A stretch of DNA of 21,330 nucleotides from Priapulus caudatus (lineage: Eukaryota; Priapulida; Priapulimorpha; Priapulimorphida; Priapulidae). The notes below the pieces were generated by a model. It saw only the letters and a list, made by a program, of their open reading frames with translations, searched no databases and was not told the origin of the DNA. How positions within the stretch are numbered: the first letter of the stretch is position 1; the number at the start of each line of letters is the position of its first letter. The position numbers and the translations under genes are program-made. Of the stretch, positions 17,651 to 21,330 are shown piece by piece. The stretch spans positions 97,355-118,684 of the forward strand of contig NW_014577729.1 of assembly GCF_000485595.1 (NCBI RefSeq), given 5' to 3'.

Positions 17651-18600
17651 GTGTGGGGTGTGCGTGTGGTGTTGGCGTTGGTCGTGCTGGTGGATGGGTG
17701 GTGGGGCGGGCGTGGGGGTGTCGTGTGTTTGTGCGTTGACCGGAGTCGGTGATTGCAGCGCGAGTGGGATGAGGGGACGTTTTTTTTTTTTAGAGGCTTT
17801 CCCGGGCGCTGCGGTTGTAGACGTATGCCTGGTGCCGCGGCGCCGCATGGGTGGTAGTCGTGGTGGTGCGTGGTCTTCTGTTGGGGCGGGGGGCGGGGGG
17901 TTGGGGTGGGGGTGGGGGCGCGAGTGTGGACGTGCGTGTAAGTGCGAGGAGGGCGGAGGGGGGGGGTGGCGGTTGCGGTGGGATGGCGGGTGGGGGTTGG
18001 AGGAGAGGAGTGGTGTGTTGGGCGTGCGTGCTGTGTAGTGTGTTGTGGGTGTATTATTGCGTGAGTGGTGTGTAGGGGATGGAGGACAGGGTGAGAGAGA
18101 GTGAGGAAGATTGGGGAGGGGTGTCTTCTCTCCGGGGTCGCTCGGCGTGCGCGCTGCGCGCTTGGGTGTGTGTGTGCGTCTTGTTGCTCGTTTTGTTGAG
18201 TAGATATGCGGGTGGTGGGTGTATGTGGGGTTATTTGTGTTCTGTGCGGTTGTGGGCGGGCTTGGTGCTGGGTCGGTGATGTGTGTGAGGGTGGCGTGGT
18301 GTTGTGGTGCGCGTTGGTTGGTGTGCGGGGGGGGGGGGTTGTGGTGGGGTGGGGTGTGGGGTGGGGTGGGTGGGTTGGTGGCGGAAGGTGTAGAGTGTGT
18401 GGGTGGGGAGGGCTAGGGAGCAGGTGGGTGTGGTGCGTCGCGGTCCGGGTTGGATGGTGTGAGCGGGAGGCCTGCTTTGCGGATGAGCGAGTCGTGCTGT
18501 CGTGAGTGAGGAAGAAGAAGGATAGATGGGGGGCGGATGATACGTTACAACGAGCGGGCAATGGTTTTTAACGTCTCTGCGTCCGTCGGCTGATCAGACT
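17650..18600. repeat. G-rich low-complexity centre of the giant palindrome
   Basis: The + strand is very rich in G and T, with runs such as GGGGCGGGGGGCGGGG (about 17883) and GGGGTGGGGTGTGGGG (about 18345), which fit G-quadruplex patterns. The long open frame on the minus strand through here is Pro/Thr/His-rich low complexity and is not a gene. The segment separates a GTGCGTGC-rich end of the left arm from a CACGCACG-rich start of the right arm. Confidence 0.8.
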
Positions 18601-20740
18601 CGTTCGGGTCATTGACAGCAGACACGCACGCGACGGGGGGCACGCACGCCACACGCGACACGCCCACGTTGCGCCACGGCGCACAACACTGGCACACGCC
18701 CACGGCACGCACGCACAGCACGCACGCACACGCCACCACGCACGCACGGCACACGCACGGCACGCACATCGCACGACGTGCGCCAACGCGCACACACGCA
18801 CCTGCCCACGCACGCACCGCACGCACTGCACGCAACGCACGCACGTCACGCACACGCACACACAGCCCACGTGGCGCACACGCAACGCACGCACGCACAC
18901 ACGCTGCACGCGCCACCGCGCCACACGCCCGACGCCACGCACGCAGCACACAACGCAAGAGACAGGTATTTCATTATGCCGCCCGGTCGGTGCGCAGGAA
19001 CAGGAAGACGTCGTTGAAGACAGTGTTGTTGTTGTTGTGTGGGTTGTTAGTAGACAGAAGTTCCCGGAACGGCGTGACATTGATTCAAGCACGTACGTCA
19101 CGCGCCGGGCTAGGGAAAGGAGGAAACTGGACGATGGAATGCTTGGTGTGTCATCCTGATCGCGGCGCGGCCGCCGCGGGGGTGGTTATTATCATGGTGC
19201 TATCTCAAGGAAAAGGTGATTCTGCACAGACAGCGGCGCGAGAGGGACAAAATTTCATATGTAGCCGCAGCAAGCTTCTTAATTATATCTCGGGAAAATG
19301 TTGCTATCTGAGCGCAGCGATGGGAAAAAATGTCATTGTAACGCTGGCTTGCCGGCATCCTTAAAAAAATCATGTTTGCTGTCCTCCGAGCGACCACGAA
19401 AATAGCCGGCCGACCCAAAAAATTTGGTGGGTCGGGGGGAGCCTTGGGGTGGTTTTTACATTTGGCGTGATGAGTTGTTAAATGGATGTGTAGCGTCGCA
19501 AATGTTCTGCACATGCGAGGTAGGTGGGTTATGATTTTGTGTGCTATTTGTACAAATAAAATGATATTGAAAATACAATTAGTGATTTCTGTTTATTTTC
19601 ATGCTTACTATCATTCTTCTTTATATGCCGGAATTTGCCGACGTGAAAAACAGGAGAGACGCCAGTTAATCTTGAACAGTACTGGGGAATAGTTGGTTAG
19701 AACATGAAAATTACCAAAAATGTCCTAGGATTTGTTGCAAAATTTTAACCAACGTAAAAACATTTTTAATGCAGGTAGTGAGTATTGAGGCATATATTTA
19801 GAAACGTTAGTTCTTACTTTTAATGTAAGAAATGGCAATTTTTTTTCCAAATTTGTGATTATAGAAAATTCGTGACGATAGTCCCTTTAAGACTGGAAAC
19901 ACAATAGCATGTGGCAAACAGTGGACAGATAATAATTACTTAGTTGGGTGTTTTGTTCACGCAAAATAAAGATGTGTTAGTATTTGCTTACTTTACCACT
20001 TGAAAAAATCATCGGGGTCGGGGACAGCAAACATAGAATTTTTTAGGGATGGCCTATATTACAATTAATCTCCGGAACAGGGTTCCCTTGCTTCTGGTAG
20101 ACCAGAGCGAAAGGGTGGACAAAATGCGTATATATCATGTAGTCAGACTTATTACATTTCATCTCCGGACAGGTGCTTCGGAGAAGTAGCGGGATGGGGA
20201 ACAAATCCCATATGATAACGCGGCTTATTAATATTACGAGCTTAAACTCCCTGTCCGTCTCTCTTCTATTCCATCTCCTCTCTCTCATTCCCTTCTTCTC
20301 ATCACCAAAGGATGAGACGTCAGGGAGACACGTAAAGCATTCAGTCCTCATTACGCGTCGGCTACATTTTATAGCTTAATTTGTAACTAAGTTCGCGCTG
20401 CTCTGGGGGAAAAACTTACCCGGCCTAGTTTCATGAAAATGGTTTTCGATTTTATTACTCGCATCGAAATTTTCCCATCCGTAAAGATTCCGATTGGAAG
20501 AATTGCTGCAGTGCTGCCTCTCAAAAAGTCACCGGTGGTGGCATGGTGATGAGAGGTGTGAGTGAGGTCGCACTGAAGCAATTGCTCCCGACAGGATCTA
20601 GGGGGTTGTGAATTGATTGAGTTTTTTTTTGGAATCAAGCACCTCGCGTCCCACTACTTCCTCCGTCTACGCTTACCCTGCATTGTCGGATGTGAGCTAT
20701 TACGGTCCGACCGAGAAACTCGAAATAAAACAATGACACG
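18600..20740 (-). repeat. Right arm of the giant imperfect palindrome
   Basis: This is the reverse complement of the left arm, with the pairs listed there. It opens with a CACGCACG-rich stretch (about 18610-18955) complementary in type to the end of the left arm, and continues to about 20740, where similarity fades. It has a local hairpin at about 19409-19437 (CCGACCC..GGGTCGG) with no perfect counterpart in the left arm. No independent gene was recognised. Confidence 0.9.
20678..20722 (-). pseudogene. Second, inverted and more degraded copy of Ras exon 3
   Basis: On the minus strand, TCATTGTTTT and then TTTC..GG..GGA are followed by CCGACAATGCAGGGTAAGC (20671-20689), aligning with the end of the third Ras exon and its donor at 15890-15906. 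This copy lacks the acceptor AG and cannot be read as protein, but it keeps CCGACAAT, which fits Pro34-Thr35-Ile36 better than the left copy does. It is the outermost recognisable part of the right arm. Confidence 0.55.
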
Positions 20741-21330
20741 CAAACTAAAGATCACTTTTCAACAGTAATATCTAGAATCTTAAGCCATGGACATGTCTGC
20801 AGCAACATCTAGATCTCCGCTCCGAATGTATAACTCGACACTTCGAAACATTATTCCCTATGTACGATGAGTGAGCCGCGCCGAGAGGCAGCAGCCAGCT
20901 GGGCTTCTCAGGTATAGTTTTGTCGGGAGTAACGAAAGCAAAATTATCGGAAGCTTCCGCTTTTAGGCAGTCATGTCAATATGGGCTGCGGTCTCTGAAC
21001 ATAATAGATGAACAATGAATGGCAAGATTAGGTTAGCTGACGATTACTTGGGACTAGTATGGTGACTCATTTTAGTAAAGCCTATGCCCATAGCACGAGT
21101 GAGAGAATGACGCACAATGGTGTAGAGCCTGGCCGGGATAACGATGATTTACACGACTCTCGGAATAAAATTCGTTTTTCCTGTGGTTATCCTTTACCCA
21201 CGAATCAGGCCGTATAGCCTCCCACCTAAACCTTTAGAGTGATTCATCGGTTTACCTGCGGATGTTACAGTCGCGGATGATTCGAGTTCTTTCTCTCTCT
21301 CGATGTGAATCTACAAAAGCGATAGAAGCG
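20741..21330. other. Beyond the palindrome, nothing recognised
   Basis: Similarity to the left side stops here. No exon resembling the rest of Ras (codon 38 onward, including the DTAGQ motif) was seen. A short open stretch from ATG 20868 ends in CTCAG|GTATAG, a donor-like sequence, but its peptide matches nothing I recognise. Confidence 0.45.

Noticed and set aside
18480-18520. Possible remnant of a long-read library adapter near the palindrome centre (GAGTGAGGAAGAAGAAGG)
   Set aside because: Only a loose resemblance to purine-rich adapter sequence; too degenerate to claim, and similar purine runs occur elsewhere in the core.
17332-18561. A 409-codon open frame on the minus strand and several shorter ones on the + strand through the G-rich core
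   Set aside because: The predicted peptides are Pro/Thr/His or Gly/Val/Cys low complexity, open in several frames at once, and follow from the repeat composition.
16860-19440. The inner arms taken alone as a 2.6-kb transposon with terminal inverted repeats
   Set aside because: The similarity continues outward without a break to about 15.86 and 20.74 kb, so these arms are part of the larger palindrome, not element ends.
20868-20912. Short ATG frame ending in a donor-like CTCAG|GTATAG as a possible first exon of another gene
   Set aside because: Fifteen codons, no recognised family and no promoter evidence.
1-21330. CRISPR arrays, bacterial operons, rRNA or viral genes
   Set aside because: No spaced direct-repeat array, no ribosome-binding-site-led operons, no rRNA motifs and no viral protein similarity were seen; the content is that of an animal nuclear genome.

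Overview
The window is nuclear DNA from an animal, most likely a bilaterian invertebrate, possibly a marine or spiralian one (the lineage is only a guess). Genes are split by GT-AG introns, the non-coding DNA is AT-rich and full of short inverted-repeat transposons, and the two recognisable genes are animal signalling genes. Both lie on the + strand.

Region 1 (1-6350): a SPATA2/tamozhennic-type gene. Three exons are visible: 2996-3223, 3525-3767 and 4595-6052. Exons 1-2 carry the PUB-like domain that in vertebrate SPATA2 docks the deubiquitinase CYLD. The GC-rich last exon encodes a disordered Arg/Gly/Asp-rich linker with a 36-bp in-frame tandem repeat, then two RanBP2-type (NZF) zinc fingers at the C-terminus. 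The true start of the gene was not found. Intron 2 holds a 462-bp pogo-like MITE, and the 3' flank holds a GGGCCC-ended element.

Region 2 (6350-9330): intergenic DNA with two full copies of a palindromic MITE family (family A), a 200-bp cruciform-prone element and a CACG microsatellite.

Region 3 (9335-21330): the 5' part of a classical Ras gene. Exon 1 (9335-9365) encodes MTEYKLVVVG plus one base. Exon 2 (14191-14239) encodes the P-loop and helix 1. A third exon (15872-15900) sits where codons 27-37 are expected but is broken by small indels. The remaining Ras exons are not in the window. Intron 1 contains another family A copy, a 420-bp TIR element with CRE palindromes, a CpG-rich patch and an 83-bp minisatellite just before exon 2. 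Intron 2 contains a 446-bp GGGCCC-ended element.

Region 4 (about 15.86-20.74 kb): the most unusual structure, a giant imperfect palindrome centred near 18.15 kb. The left side (15.86-17.65 kb) reappears as its reverse complement (18.60-20.74 kb), with differences that are largely single-base indels. The centre is G-rich low-complexity sequence. The Ras exon 3 remnant lies at the outer edge of both arms. The simplest reading is a fold-back, error-rich long read left in the assembly, which would also explain the broken exon. A real inverted duplication is the alternative.

Family A elements (217-321 bp) carry long inverted termini, create 9-bp target duplications in three of the copies, and hold a variable number of CCCTAA telomere-type units. 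A second family (188 bp) shares the 9-bp duplication and a telomere-type tract.
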